From Plantago elongata (lineage: Eukaryota > Streptophyta > Magnoliopsida > Lamiales > Plantaginaceae): a stretch of 29,643 nucleotides of DNA. Numbering within the stretch: position 1 is the first letter of the stretch; each line of letters opens with the position of its first letter. A program made the position numbers and the translations under genes. Location of the stretch: NCBI GenBank assembly GCA_036897095.1, contig JAYMSP010001687.1, positions 1 through 29,643 on the forward strand. Direction: 5' to 3'. A model generated the notes under the pieces. That model saw only the letters and a list, made by a program, of their open reading frames with translations, was not told where the DNA came from and did no database searches. Shown piece after piece: positions 1-10,977 of the stretch.

Positions 1-2302
1 AGCCGACGGTAAAATAAAATGATTAATTTATTTAATAATATTTTAATATTATTTTATTCAGTATTTCTAGATTTCGATTTTAACGTCGAATCCGCTCGAC
101 ATTAGAATACAAAATTTACGCAAAAAAATTTTCGACTCGTATGAAATGGAAAAAAATTAATATTTTTCAGTTTAAAAGTCGAAAAAAAATTCACGGACCT
201 TACGGGGCCTGACGCCGAAAGCCAGTCATCACTCACCTTCAAAGTCTTGCAGATCAGCTAGCTCAGCGTCTCCTGTAAACAGATAAAATACCCCCAACGT
301 CGACGCTAAAGTTAATTAAATAATTTCCCAAGTGCTATCCCAATTTTCAAAATAACCCAATCAGATATATATGAAATCATGTAGCAATAGCAAGTCCTAA
401 TCTTCGACAGTTATTCAAGTAATTTATTTATGCTTCTGTTATACAACCTTTATTTCTGATCTTTTATTCATATAAATCTACTATTGGTGTATACTACTCA
501 ACTTAACAAGTTTCCAATAACTAGTTATACAACAAGCATTTTCAGTTCTTGACTACTTCATCCAATTTATCCATACAGTTGTAAGTTGCTAATTTTAATG
601 CTTTATACATACTACAATATTTTAGCTTTTATCGTGCACCATCACAGGTCAATGCTTATTTTACAAGTATCACATTCCTATATCCGGTTATTATTCATCA
701 AGGTCAATAACTCAAAGACTACATTAGCCTAACATCTTTCTAATTTTGCAAACTTCATATAATTCTTTCATCAATTATCTCATCTTCCTAGCTTCGCAAG
801 CTTTATGCAATTTTTCACATCAGTTTTCCTTACTAGTTTAGCTAGTGATACTACGATTATATCATACGCAACATAACAACCCTCGCAATCCGTTTACTAC
901 TATGTATTCATTATCCTGCGACGTTTTATTCACTATGCTACAGTCGTCAACATAACACTGCTTATTCAGGTTTCTATACGCTACCTATTGCCAACGCTCG
1001 CAACTCTCCTTTACATAACACATTCGCATACTCCTGCTTGTTTTACTAGTTGCAATTAGAAAATGAAACATCAAATTCGTATTACGCATCTTCAAACATT
1101 ACTAACTACTGTGTATCAACCTCAGTTCTAATTCAACAGTACCCACATTGGTCTGCTTATGACCACCAACCAATTCACACTATACATCATTAACCAACAG
1201 CCACTACAGTTTACTAATATCATTCCTACCTTAGCAATACACCATAAACTAGTCTAGTTAGGCACCAAATAATCAACAATTCATCCTACTGTAGTATGCT
1301 TTACACCAATCACCACAACATCAATATCAGCCATCAATATCAGCCACCTTATTGTACTAGTAATTAACAACCATTAATTTCTGCTAAACTGCAGTATTCC
1401 CAAAATTCAACAGTGCCTCCAATTCTATGTCAAATTAACATAACTGTAGTATGCAAATTCCCGACCCAATAATTACTAAATCAATCGAGCAAACTAACCG
1501 GGCTATCGAAGGAGTAATTCCGGTGAGAGGCGACGGCGACGGCAGTGGCACGCGGAGCAGCGGGCGAGAGGGACGAGAACGGAGGAACGGAAATGGAATT
1601 CGGTGGAAACGTGAGGTCGACTATGGTGTGAGCTGAAGGAGTCGGCACATATATATAGGCCAGAGCCGTCGATGTGGGCGCTGGGAAGAACAACACGCGG
1701 CGTCCATGCGCATGTTGTCGTGCCAAGTGTCCCGGTCGATCGGAGAGTGGCTTGGTTCAGGCGGCAGCCGAGTGAGCGGGGTGGCACCGGAGCGGGGGAA
1801 GACGGATCTTGGCACGGGGTGGCCGATCTTGGCACGGGATGGCGGATTTGGGTGCGGAGGAGGCGAGTTTGGGGAGAGAACCGGTGGCCGGAGGTGGGAA
1901 GGAGGAGGAACAAAGGGGAGGCGGCCAACAATGGGAGAAAACGGGTGAATGTGATTTGGGGGAAGAAGGATGAAGGCCAATTTTAAGGGTATTTTGGTCA
2001 TTGTACCACTATATAAACCTGGCATTTTCTGGATTCCAAACGGCTCGCAAATAAATTCCGGAAAAATGCGAAACTGGTTCCCAAGCGATATTCAAGTCGA
2101 ACTTAAGCCGTATAAAAATTAAAATAAATATTTTTATTTTATTATTTTTATTATTATTTTATTATCCGTTAATGATTTTCTAGCATTTTCGCTCGACGTT
2201 TAATTTCTAAAATTAACCCAATATTCACGGTTTAATGTCGAAGGAGTAATATTAATTTTTAAATTAATTCCTAACTCGTACCGAATTTTTGCGGCTCTTA
2301 CA
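1..2302 (-). mobile_element. Ty3/gypsy-like LTR, one end only
   Basis: Read on the minus strand, the block begins with TGTAAGAGCCGC at 2302, a start like the TGTAA-CCCC type ends of plant chromovirus LTRs. It runs left to the window edge, so the other end, the internal genes and the second target duplication are not visible. It contains an AT-rich U3-like start (2050-2300), a GC-rich tract (1500-1970), a TATA-like run (1651-1662, TATATATAT) and, at 197-275 on the minus strand, a pyrimidine-rich acceptor followed by a short exon-like segment and a GTGAGT donor. Open frames across 1450-2025 on both strands are short, overlapping and unlike known proteins, so I call no gene here. The LTR identity is inferred from the end sequence, length and style; it could also be a solo LTR or another retroelement end. 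Confidence 0.5.
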
Positions 2303-2387
2303 ATCATATTCCAATAACAAAACTATGCAAATCTATAACAGAAATATACTATTTGTAAGCATAAATATACAAGAGAAAATCACTTAC

Positions 2388-5300
2388 TGAAGGAGCCTAG
2401 TCAAAGCAGAACCTTTTCATGGCATTATAATTTGCCTTCCTATGACAATCATTCAGCACTAAAGCTCAAGAATCAATGGCACAGGAATGTATAAACTTAT
2501 CAGGAAATATATAAAGCACCTCCTCAGCAATGATATAGTACCGATTAGTGAAATTTGCAAACTGAAAGGTTGCCCTGTAAACAGATAAAATATAAAAAGG
2601 TTAACATAAGCAATAAAACTACAGAACCATACAAAAGTGTTCTTCAAACCTGAACAAAAAAAAGAACTTACTTAGGATCCCAGGAAGACTGAACAAAGCA
2701 GAAATCCACACAATCTCTCTTAAAACAGTTCATTTATGTAAACAAAAAACCAATCTTCCTCAAAGCAGAGCTAACGAACTTTACTTCACCCTTAGGACCC
2801 ATGTTAAGAGAAGTAAAAAATGTGGATCGTAATGAAAAGTACCAATATATTGAGTACCATCAGTTTTGGTAACAATTTTATCTTCAACCACTGTCTCCCC
2901 ACTCCCATTAACCTTCTCTATATCAACCTCGACACCAGCTTCACCCGCATCCTCCTTATCTTTATCATCCTCTAAACCAGTTTGAACCGCACCCTCATTA
3001 TCTTCAACATCATCAGGTGCATTATAATGAACTTGACCAATGTCCTTGCTCACAAAAGTACTGTCGTCATTATCATTCAAGTCGATGGCACCTTCCAGAT
3101 CATCAATTGAACCATCATTGACACTTTTGGCAATATTCATAACAATTTCATCAACGGATGGATTCTAAGTCACACCTACATTTGTATTCCCGGGCATCTT
3201 GGATGGCTCTTCTCAGTCTTTTTTTGTTCACGAACAGCTACATCAGCTGCATCCTCCCTATCCCACTGGGAAACTGATCTCATCGAATTTAAATTCGGCT
3301 CAAGATCTTTTTCAGCTTGAGTAAACCCAAGGCTAAAACATAGGAAATCACACTTGATCATTTGGAAGAAACTTTGAGTGATGTTATCAACATTGTTTGC
3401 AACCTTTGGCTTAGCCCAGAACTTATGTTTCTGAGATATTTCTTCAACTGCAGGTTCTATAGCAGGTTCAATTTTCAAACTCTTGGAGATGCGCTCAGAA
3501 TATGCATTAAAAATCACTTCAATATCTCTCTTTAAAAATTGAAGAGCCTCACCCTAACCTACACGAATACACATACACACACTATTTAAGTTCAAACATA
3601 TACAAGAAAGATACAAAAACATAGACAAAAATAACAATTGAGAAAAGAATCATCACATAAAAGAATAAAGGAAGTAAAAACATATGCAATTTACATACAC
3701 ACATATACAATAATAATACATCACATGTTCAAATAAAAATCAGAAAGATATACATGATATGCAAAAAAGTAAAACAAACATATACAAGAATACACATACA
3801 CACACACTTTGAAGTAAAAAATATACAAAAAATGCATAAACATAGACAATTAAAAACTTGAAGGAATCAACAAAGTCACATAACTAAAAAGAAAAAGAAA
3901 AAACATATACAATATGCATACAAACATATAAAAGAACCATACAACCACAAGTGCAATAAAACAAGATGCAGAAACATATACAAAACATAGTGAAAAATAA
4001 AAACTGATAATGAAAATACACAATTTACATACAAACATAAACAAAACAAAATAAAAAGATAGAAAATACTTACATCCTTTGAGTTGGACTGAATCTCATG
4101 GGAGCTATGCACACCGGCTGGAATTGGATAACAAATAGAATTGTCGGGAATCTCCAAAGGTGCAGTAACACGAACCTTTGGCTTCGTTATTGGGTAACAA
4201 TTAAGCATTATTGATTTGCCAAACCCGATCTTCTTCTCTTCTGACACCCTCTTCGTTAGATTCTCACAATTCCAATGTTGCAACAACGGAAGGGACATAG
4301 GCTCATTAAGACCATTAAATGGGAATCGGTGGAGGTAAGCCAACAACAAAATAACCAAAAGCCATGCACATGATTAATACTGGCAGTCTTAAATTTGCCC
4401 ACACCTTCACACAACTCTAATACAACAAAACTGCATCAGTCTAGATTCCTAATCTCATCCACGTCCTCAATCTGACTCACAATCCTCATATCCACAATGT
4501 GGCCAGCAGTAGGGACAAAAAAAAGGGCGCAAGCAATAGCAACAAACATACGCTTAAACTCTTCACCGCCTTCTGTAAGCAATGCCATCTTATCAGCAAC
4601 CTGAGTACACCATTAGCCATTAGCTTATCAACATTATTCCTCCACTTCTCCCTAATGAAACCATCAGTAATATATGCAGGGTCCTTCTTATTCTCATCTT
4701 TCCTTTTTTTCTGATACATCACTTGAACCGGCTTGTTGCCCTTAGGAAGGAGAAAAATATCATGCACATCTTCTGCAGTTATGTGATACTTAAAATCACC
4801 AATTGTTTGAATACGTGCCTCTGCATCAAATCTCCAATAGTCTGACTTATACGACTTTGGAATAACCTCATCACCAACCTTTATTTGCACAATATTCTGT
4901 GTAGCCCTGACAGAATCATCAGAAGACCGAGAAGTTGTAACAGTTGTAGGATCTACCTCAATACGACCTTTCTTACGAGGTTCAAGCTTTGCCTTAATAT
5001 CCAAAGGCTTCTGAACCTTCTTCACTAGAGTGTTTTTATCAACTTTCTTACCCTTATCAACATTACCTGCACCAAAAATAGTATACAAACATGAACAATT
5101 AGCTAACAGAAATATACATTTGAAGCATAAAAACATACACAAAATTTTAGACTCATATATATCCTGAAACAGAAATTTATGCAGTATCACAAAAATATAC
5201 AATTCAGTATCAACATTCTCATAAATATATACAACTTTTGAACAAAACCTATAACTCATAAACATATACAATTAAGTACTAAACACATGAAGTAAATACA

Positions 5301-5995
5301 AGCATATACAATTTTTAACAAACCTAGAATTCATACACATATACAATTAAGTACTAAACACAGAAAGTAAATACAAGCATATACAATTTTTGACAAACCT
5401 AGAACTCATATAAATATACAACTAAGTATCAAAACATATACAATTTCACTGAAACATAAGAAAATGAAAATATAAAAATAAGGAATCATTAACGCCAAAA
5501 TGGAGAAACAAACAAACATACAATACAAATAACAAAAAACAGGCAACAATAAACAATAAATATACTACAATAAACAATAAACTCACAAAATAAAAAGGCA
5601 GTAAAATACCAAAAAAAACCTAAAACAACCAACAAATACTGAATCAAAACAACTTCATCAACACAAAAACTAACAACAACTACAGTGAGATGAAAATCGA
5701 AGTATAGATAACATACAAATCACTCGCAACCAAGCAGAAAACGAAACATGATAATCGGAACATGAAAGTCGAAGTATACAAACGATAATATGAATAAAAC
5801 TAACACAAATCGAAACAGAAACCGCCAAAAACACATACGGATCACTCACCAAAATATAAAAATGAAAATACAGTAAGAGCAGTTACCAGCAATCGGAGGT
5901 TTTTGGCGGCACACAGGACCCTCTGTGTTAACAACTTCGCCACTTGAAGGCACACCAGAACCAGATCCAGTCGAATTGGCACCCAAATCCGACAT
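2388..5995 (-). pseudogene. Decayed plant-mobile-domain / Ulp1-type transposon gene
   Basis: I do not know the exact family name. Exons on the minus strand can be traced as 5995-5887 (starts MSDLGANSTGSGSG), 5066-4074, 3553 to about 2850, about 2750-2668, and 2574-2388, with GT-AG junctions. Exon 2 has a DVHDIFLLPKG segment, a GGEEFKRMFV...PTAGHIVD segment and a LAYLHRFPF segment, in the order seen in plant-mobile-domain proteins of MULE and Ulp1-related transposons. The last exon reads YYIIAEEVLYIFPD followed by an ALVLND segment, as in the region leading to the Ulp1 (C48) catalytic core. The gene is broken: one-base frameshifts near 4604 and near 4360, in-frame stops near 4440, 3160, 2715, 2450 and 2400, and the catalytic exons are missing because the LTR begins at 2302. 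Introns are very AT-rich with many ATATACAA words. Confidence 0.6.
5266..5416. repeat. Two-copy tandem repeat, about 75-bp unit
   Basis: The phrase ATTAAGTACTAAACAC begins at 5271 and again at 5346, and the sequence between them repeats with few changes (AAGTAAATACAAGCATATAC appears in both copies). A third, weaker copy flanks it on each side. It lies in the first long intron of the decayed transposon gene. The whole stretch 3560-4070 and 5070-5880 is low in complexity, with many copies of ACATATACAA-like words. Confidence 0.7.
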
Positions 5996-6169
5996 TGCAA
6001 TCACTTCACAACCAGAAAAAATGTGAAAAAACGTCTCAAATTGGTATACGAACACAATGAGAATTATAAAACAGTAAAAATGAAAACAAAAACACGAGGA
6101 AAACCTGTAAAACGAAAGTGGATGCAAAATTTAGGGTTTCGAACTCAGATCGGAGAAAAATCGCCTATA

Positions 6170-6310
6170 ACTACCGTGAGAAGATGAAAAAGAGAAAAAA
6201 AGAGAAAAAAGGGGGGGGGGGGAATTAAATAAGAGATATTTATAAGACCCATTAACCTGCGTGTTGACCCGACACGACCCGATTCGAAAGTTGACCCGCG
6301 AATTTCATTT
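6170..6310 (-). promoter_or_regulatory. Promoter-like region of the decayed transposon gene
   Basis: On the minus strand a TATAAATA motif (6237-6246) is followed by a run of 12 or so C and a long pyrimidine tract (6180-6223), then a leader with GAAACCCTAAA and a possible leader intron ending TTTTACAG near 6107. Upstream is a CGGGTCGTGTCGGGTCAAC segment, a phrase style common at ends of plant DNA transposons. This is the expected layout of a promoter, but it feeds a broken gene. Confidence 0.35.
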
Positions 6311-6641
6311 AGAAGTCAAATAGTCACATTTTTGCATATAATTGTTAAAATGTGCAAGACTCTCATGGACCCTTACAAAGAGATGGACTGTTATAAGTTT
6401 TTGTATAAATTCTTTGTATTGCATGAATTTATAGACTCCATCGTTATCGAATTCAACTTTTCATATTTTATATTAATAAATTTAATTTTAACTTCTTATA
6501 TTATAAATTATTTCAAATAAAAGGTCAATACTCAAATTTATTGTCTATCTCTCATATCTTTTTCAATATTCATGTTACTTTTTTGTTTTTTTTCGCTCTT
6601 TCATACTACTATGTGCTTTATTTATTATTTTTCTATTTTAT

Positions 6642-7710
6642 TTAGGAGCTGATTGGAGTAGCATCCAAATGTCCGTTTGAATGCTACTCGAGAATTTTGT
6701 GTTTGTTATGGCATTTAAATGCCGAATATCGAAATGTCTCTACAGTGGCAACATTTTTCTCTATCTATATAACAAATCTATAATACCCTATCCAATTACA
6801 ATTTTATACCAAACACAATTTTAACAATCCCACTACAATTCTGATCACTATACAGATATTTAAATCGGGGCATTTAAATCGCATGTTAATCACCCCTTAC
6901 ACTTCTTTCAAATTGTATGTACGAACTTACGTAAAGCTCTATCCAAAACAGAATTAATATCAACACAAATAAAATATTGGAAGCCACCCACTTGGTAAGC
7001 TACTGGCTGACCTTTTAAATTATGAGTGTACTAAATTATACTATCATCCCTACCTACTCTATCCATATATTCTGGTGGATTCTAACTACTTCTTTTTTCC
7101 TCAAATTGAAAAAATTATATTGTTCGTAACTCAGTTGGTAAGACGCTTCAACTTCAATTAATAAATTGAGGTTCGAGTCATTATTTAATCGTTTTTAAAA
7201 AATAATTAAAAAACTGTATTTGTTTAAATATTAATCAAAATGGTTCAGTGGTGGGCTTCAATTTTCTTTCTGGGCCTAAATAATTAAGTTTCCAACGACC
7301 CATGAATGCTCCTTTCATTTCCATCTTTTAACTTTTTACTATTTCATGATAATAATAATTTTTATGACGAAATCGTGTCTGTGTCTATATATATAAATAA
7401 AAGATGAATATGTCAAACAATTAGTTATATATGATTATTATCATACCTATATAAGGGGATGATTGACATACGACTTAAATGCCCCGATTTAAATGCCTGA
7501 ATAGTGATCGGAATTGTAGTGGGATTGTTAAAATTGTGTTTGGTATAGAATTGTAATTTAATAGGGCCTTATAGATTTGTTATATAGGTAGAGAAAAATG
7601 TTGCTACTGTAGATGCATTTCGATCTTCGGCATTTAAATGCCATAACAAACATAAAATCCTCGAGTAGCATCCAAACGGGCATTTGGATGCTACTCTAAT
7701 CAGCCCCTAA
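6642..7710. mobile_element. Foldback/MITE-like element with ~250-bp terminal inverted repeats
   Basis: 6642-6895 and the reverse complement of 7455-7710 match over their whole length with scattered differences. Outer ends read TTAGGAGCTGATTGGAGTAG and TTAGGGGCTGATTAGAGTAG. Each arm carries its own palindromes: GAGTAGCATCCAAA with TTTGAATGCTACTC, and GGCATTTAAATGCC. The middle (6900-7450) has no open frame of note. A clear target duplication could not be assigned: flanks share only TATTT if the ends are placed at AGG/CCT. The size and structure fit a non-autonomous DNA transposon (hAT or PIF type not decided). Confidence 0.85.
7118..7192 (+). repeat. tRNA-like head of a SINE
   Basis: A box-like TAACTCAGTTGG (7127-7138) and B box-like GGTTCGAGTCA (7170-7180) stand 43 bases apart, the spacing of the two internal RNA polymerase III promoter boxes in tRNA. 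The acceptor and T stems do not pair, so this is not a working tRNA. A tRNA-derived SINE fragment nested in the foldback element is the best reading. The 3' end is not clear. Confidence 0.45.
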
Positions 7711-8072
7711 GTATTTCACATATGCTATATTTCATATGTAATGTACCTACCAATACGACCATAGTGACTAGGATGGATATCTCGTATCCGAAAACTAGTA
7801 GTTCGTCCTGTCAGTCGAGAATATAAATTTTTAGATGTTATGGTTTTATTTTTCTTTTAAACTCCCCAAGAATCATAGTGTCCGTAAAATCTAATGAATC
7901 CTGGAACTATTTAAATATTCAATTAAATGAAAACCTTAGAAGGTTGTCGTTCAACCACGGTCACATGATAAAGCTAGAAGAAATGTACGAAAAAAGTCAA
8001 TAAATCAAGTCTTTGCAAGAGTGTTAATCTCATGTGTCAAGTAAACTACTATTGTACCCTGCTAAATCGGTA

Positions 8073-8304
8073 CTCTTCCTTTCCGTCCCGTTAAAAGTTT
8101 ACATTTTTTCATTTTTCGACATTCCATCAAAATAAAATAACTTTTTCAATTTATAAAAATAACATATATAATACAATTTATTTTTAACCATACATTATTG
8201 AACCCACATATGATTTTATATCTCAAACTCATTTTTAACCACATCTCACATTTTTTTAAATGTGCAACATCAAATTATTTCATTATTAACTGGATTGGGG
8301 GGAG
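8073..8304. mobile_element. Stowaway-type MITE
   Basis: The left end reads CTCTTCCTTTCCGTCCCG and the right end TGGATTGGGGGGAG, decayed forms of the CTCCCTCCGTCCC inverted repeat. Both are flanked by TA (8071-8072 and 8305-8306), the Tc1/mariner target duplication. The inside is AT-rich without coding potential. Confidence 0.7.
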
Positions 8305-8369
8305 TATTAGTGAATAACTCAAGATCTAAAACATTTGGGCTTCTGATCCTTGTAAGCCTGGGCTCCCTA

Positions 8370-10013
8370 TTTTATCCGGTCTGTAAGTATATTGATTTGA
8401 GTCCAACTCCATGATGATACTGGGTTTGGCCGGCCCAGTCTGTTGTGGCGGGATGGTATAATTTGGAAAAACAGCAGCTGAATTTCCAGAATATGAAGTC
8501 AGTCATCCCGGTTATTAAACATCGAAAATATTTATAAATTTGGCACTTTGAATGCACGTAAAGTGTACTTTGGAGAAACTATTTATCTGAAAATTATTTC
8601 AGAATTAGAGTAGTTTGCACGTGGAAAAAATTTGTGCGCTAAGGGTGAAAGCCAACTGTTTGTGAAAATGCCAAACCGAAGCCTGAGAAGCCAGAGTCAC
8701 CTGATGAACAGAACAGGTTCCAACTTCTCCACTTGTTCACAATTTAACTGGTTTAAAGGTTCTTTCATTTAGCATTTCATGTTTATTATCTTGACTCTAC
8801 TTTAGACAAAGAACATAGATTCAGTGAAGTGTGAACTGTGCACAAAGTGCAGTAGGTTAGCTCTATAATTCAGCTATATTTATACGAAAAATTGAAAGTA
8901 ATGATCGGTAAAATATATGCTAGCTAGAGAACTAATGTGGCAGTGAGTATTAGCCACTCCATCAGCAACATTCTTGCTAGCAGAAACAGTTGTATTGTTC
9001 ATTCCATCTCCATAAATCATCAAATCTCACTAATTGGATATTCGGAATCACCAACCACGGTTTCGTTGTGTTCTCCTTCTTTCACATAGATAAATAAATC
9101 ATCTTTACTTCTTGTAGGCATGGCATTCACGGCATCAGTTATCGTCCTGTAATTGCTTCTTCCATCTTTGGCGACGGTCACATTGGGTACCGACTTCTTT
9201 CAGGAAACGTTCTTCAAACAGTCTTTTACGAGCCGGGACCTGGAATTGTTGGACGTTCCTGTACAAATTCGAGATAATTACCAAGCTGTTGCTAGTGAAC
9301 TCAGTCGAATTTTGCATCTTTGCTCTCATTTCGTCTTGTAATGAGCGTGAAATGTTTTTGAACTCTGTTAGTCCATCCAAGCACGTTTCTTGATCAGCGA
9401 TTGCTGTACTGAGCCATGTTCTAATGTCACTAACAATATACTTCAAGGGCTTGTCACCTCGTTCCTGTTGAAATGAAGATACCGACATGTTGACATGACT
9501 AATAGCATCCAGGATCAGATCGTTGCAGATGTTCAATGCATTCTGGGTGATTACCCTGTTTTCTTGTGATAGAACCAGCTTTTCAGTGATGGAAGAATGC
9601 AAGTCCATCAGCTCATTGACCACGACCTTTAGAGATAGCATGAAAACTTCGTCTGGAGTATCGGGGGTTGAATCTGAACTATTTGAGGTCATCCTGAGGG
9701 AAGACAAACTAGAGAAACAAGACTCGGGGTAAAATGTTGAGTTGCATATTTTTTCGATGGAATCATTCATAGAAATTGAGGAATGATGTTTTCTGTGCGG
9801 AGTGAGAATTCCGATCGTAGCACCAATTATGACCATGACCAAGACAATCATGGAAAATACTATGATGATGATGCGTTTACGTGTGTCTCTCCGGTACTCT
9901 TCCTCCGAAAACTCATCGTCTGTGATGATTATGCTGTTGAAGATGTCAAACGAATCGACCACTTTCTTCTTCTTCTGCTGCTGCTGCTTCTCGAAATCTC
10001 TTGACGAATCCAT
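8370..10013 (-). pseudogene. Pectin methylesterase pseudogene with intact PMEI-like half
   Basis: From ATG at 10013 an open frame of 292 aa runs to 9135. It has a basic cytosolic tail with a QQQQKKKK run, a membrane segment (about residues 48-70), and a PMEI-like domain with all four cysteines (KICNSTFYPESC, NICNDL, QETC). The frame leaves the family near residue 270. One base over, from 9187, PNVTVAKDG begins and reads on through IYVKEG to about 9035. A second shift near 9025 gives MIYGDG and KNVADGV. The next exon is a relic at about 8590-8370: TLYVHSK, then ITGMTDFIF, where the normal glycine after DFIF is tryptophan. The region of the active-site arginine and the C-terminus are lost. It cannot make an active esterase. 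The N-terminal half could still encode a membrane-anchored inhibitor-like protein. Confidence 0.85.
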
Positions 10014-10977
10014 CCCAGACCATGCGTTTCTGATTCTAGTGCGACTATAGCTATCTTAGCGTGTCGTATGGGAGATGGGATACGAAAAAGCTAGTCGGAA
10101 ACTTTAGTCCCTGCAACTTTGCAAGACTGCTGCATACAGGTTAGAGATATAGTTACATACTCTTACATTAGACCTGATTATGTCTTATTAGTTATTACAT
10201 ATGCATCATCTGTTTGCCATTTGGCTATACTTTGTTTTTATCATTTGTCTTCTAATTGCAACTTGATCCTTTTATATACATAATTGTCTAAAATGAATCA
10301 AGTTTTCGATGTTTTCAAGGTAATAGAATATCAGAAAAAATATAAAGAACATATTTCAGGAAACACATCAACTTGGAAACTGTTTGTATATGCCAATAAA
10401 CCTCTATGAAAACACTGTTGACTAGTTCATAAGTATGATTTTACAGTATTTTAACGATTCTTAACATATTATATGTTCTTATCCTGGCCGGCTTCCGACA
10501 GTGCTGTTTATCAACCAGCATGTTTAAGCTGGATTATGAACTGTCATTCAACTGATGGAGATGTGCATGTAGCCTAAATGCCGATTCGTCGTCACTGACA
10601 GTTTCAGCATATTTTAGGATTCGGACAGATCCAGGAAGGTTCTACTTTCTAGCTAGGTCAAAGTTCACTAGAAATCTTGAATCTTTTGAAGCCTGAGCGA
10701 ATCATGAAATGAATAATGTATCTAAGAAGAGTGTGGCAAGTTCGAAGTCTTCCTGATTCGCAAAAACTTAGCCTGGAATCTGGATATAAAATTTAGTTCA
10801 TCTCAGAAACATAATTTCATTAAAATTTAGTAGTCCAAATTAATTTAGAGTATACACAAAGCTATTTAGATCAACAAAACTGAAGAAGAACAAGAAAAAA
10901 AAAAAGGTGCCCTAAAACTTAGCCCTTATGTTGTAAACAACTAAAGAAAAAAAAACAAAAAAAAAATCCACAATACT
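10014..10977. other. Gene-free spacer
   Basis: Between the 5' end of the PME pseudogene and the 3' end of the next PME I see no open frame with family features, no inverted repeat and no RNA gene. Two A-rich tracts (10886-10904 and 10946-10969) lie just past the stop codon of the 10978-13018 gene; on its strand they are T-tracts in the 3' untranslated region. Confidence 0.6.

Noticed and set aside
1451..2025. Several overlapping open frames on both strands
   Set aside because: They lie in the GC-rich part of the LTR, overlap one another in different frames, and show no family features; GC content alone explains them.
9523..10050. Plus-strand frames opposite the PME pseudogene
   Set aside because: They are antisense shadows of the PMEI-coding frame, including the phenylalanine/leucine runs from the glutamine-lysine tract.
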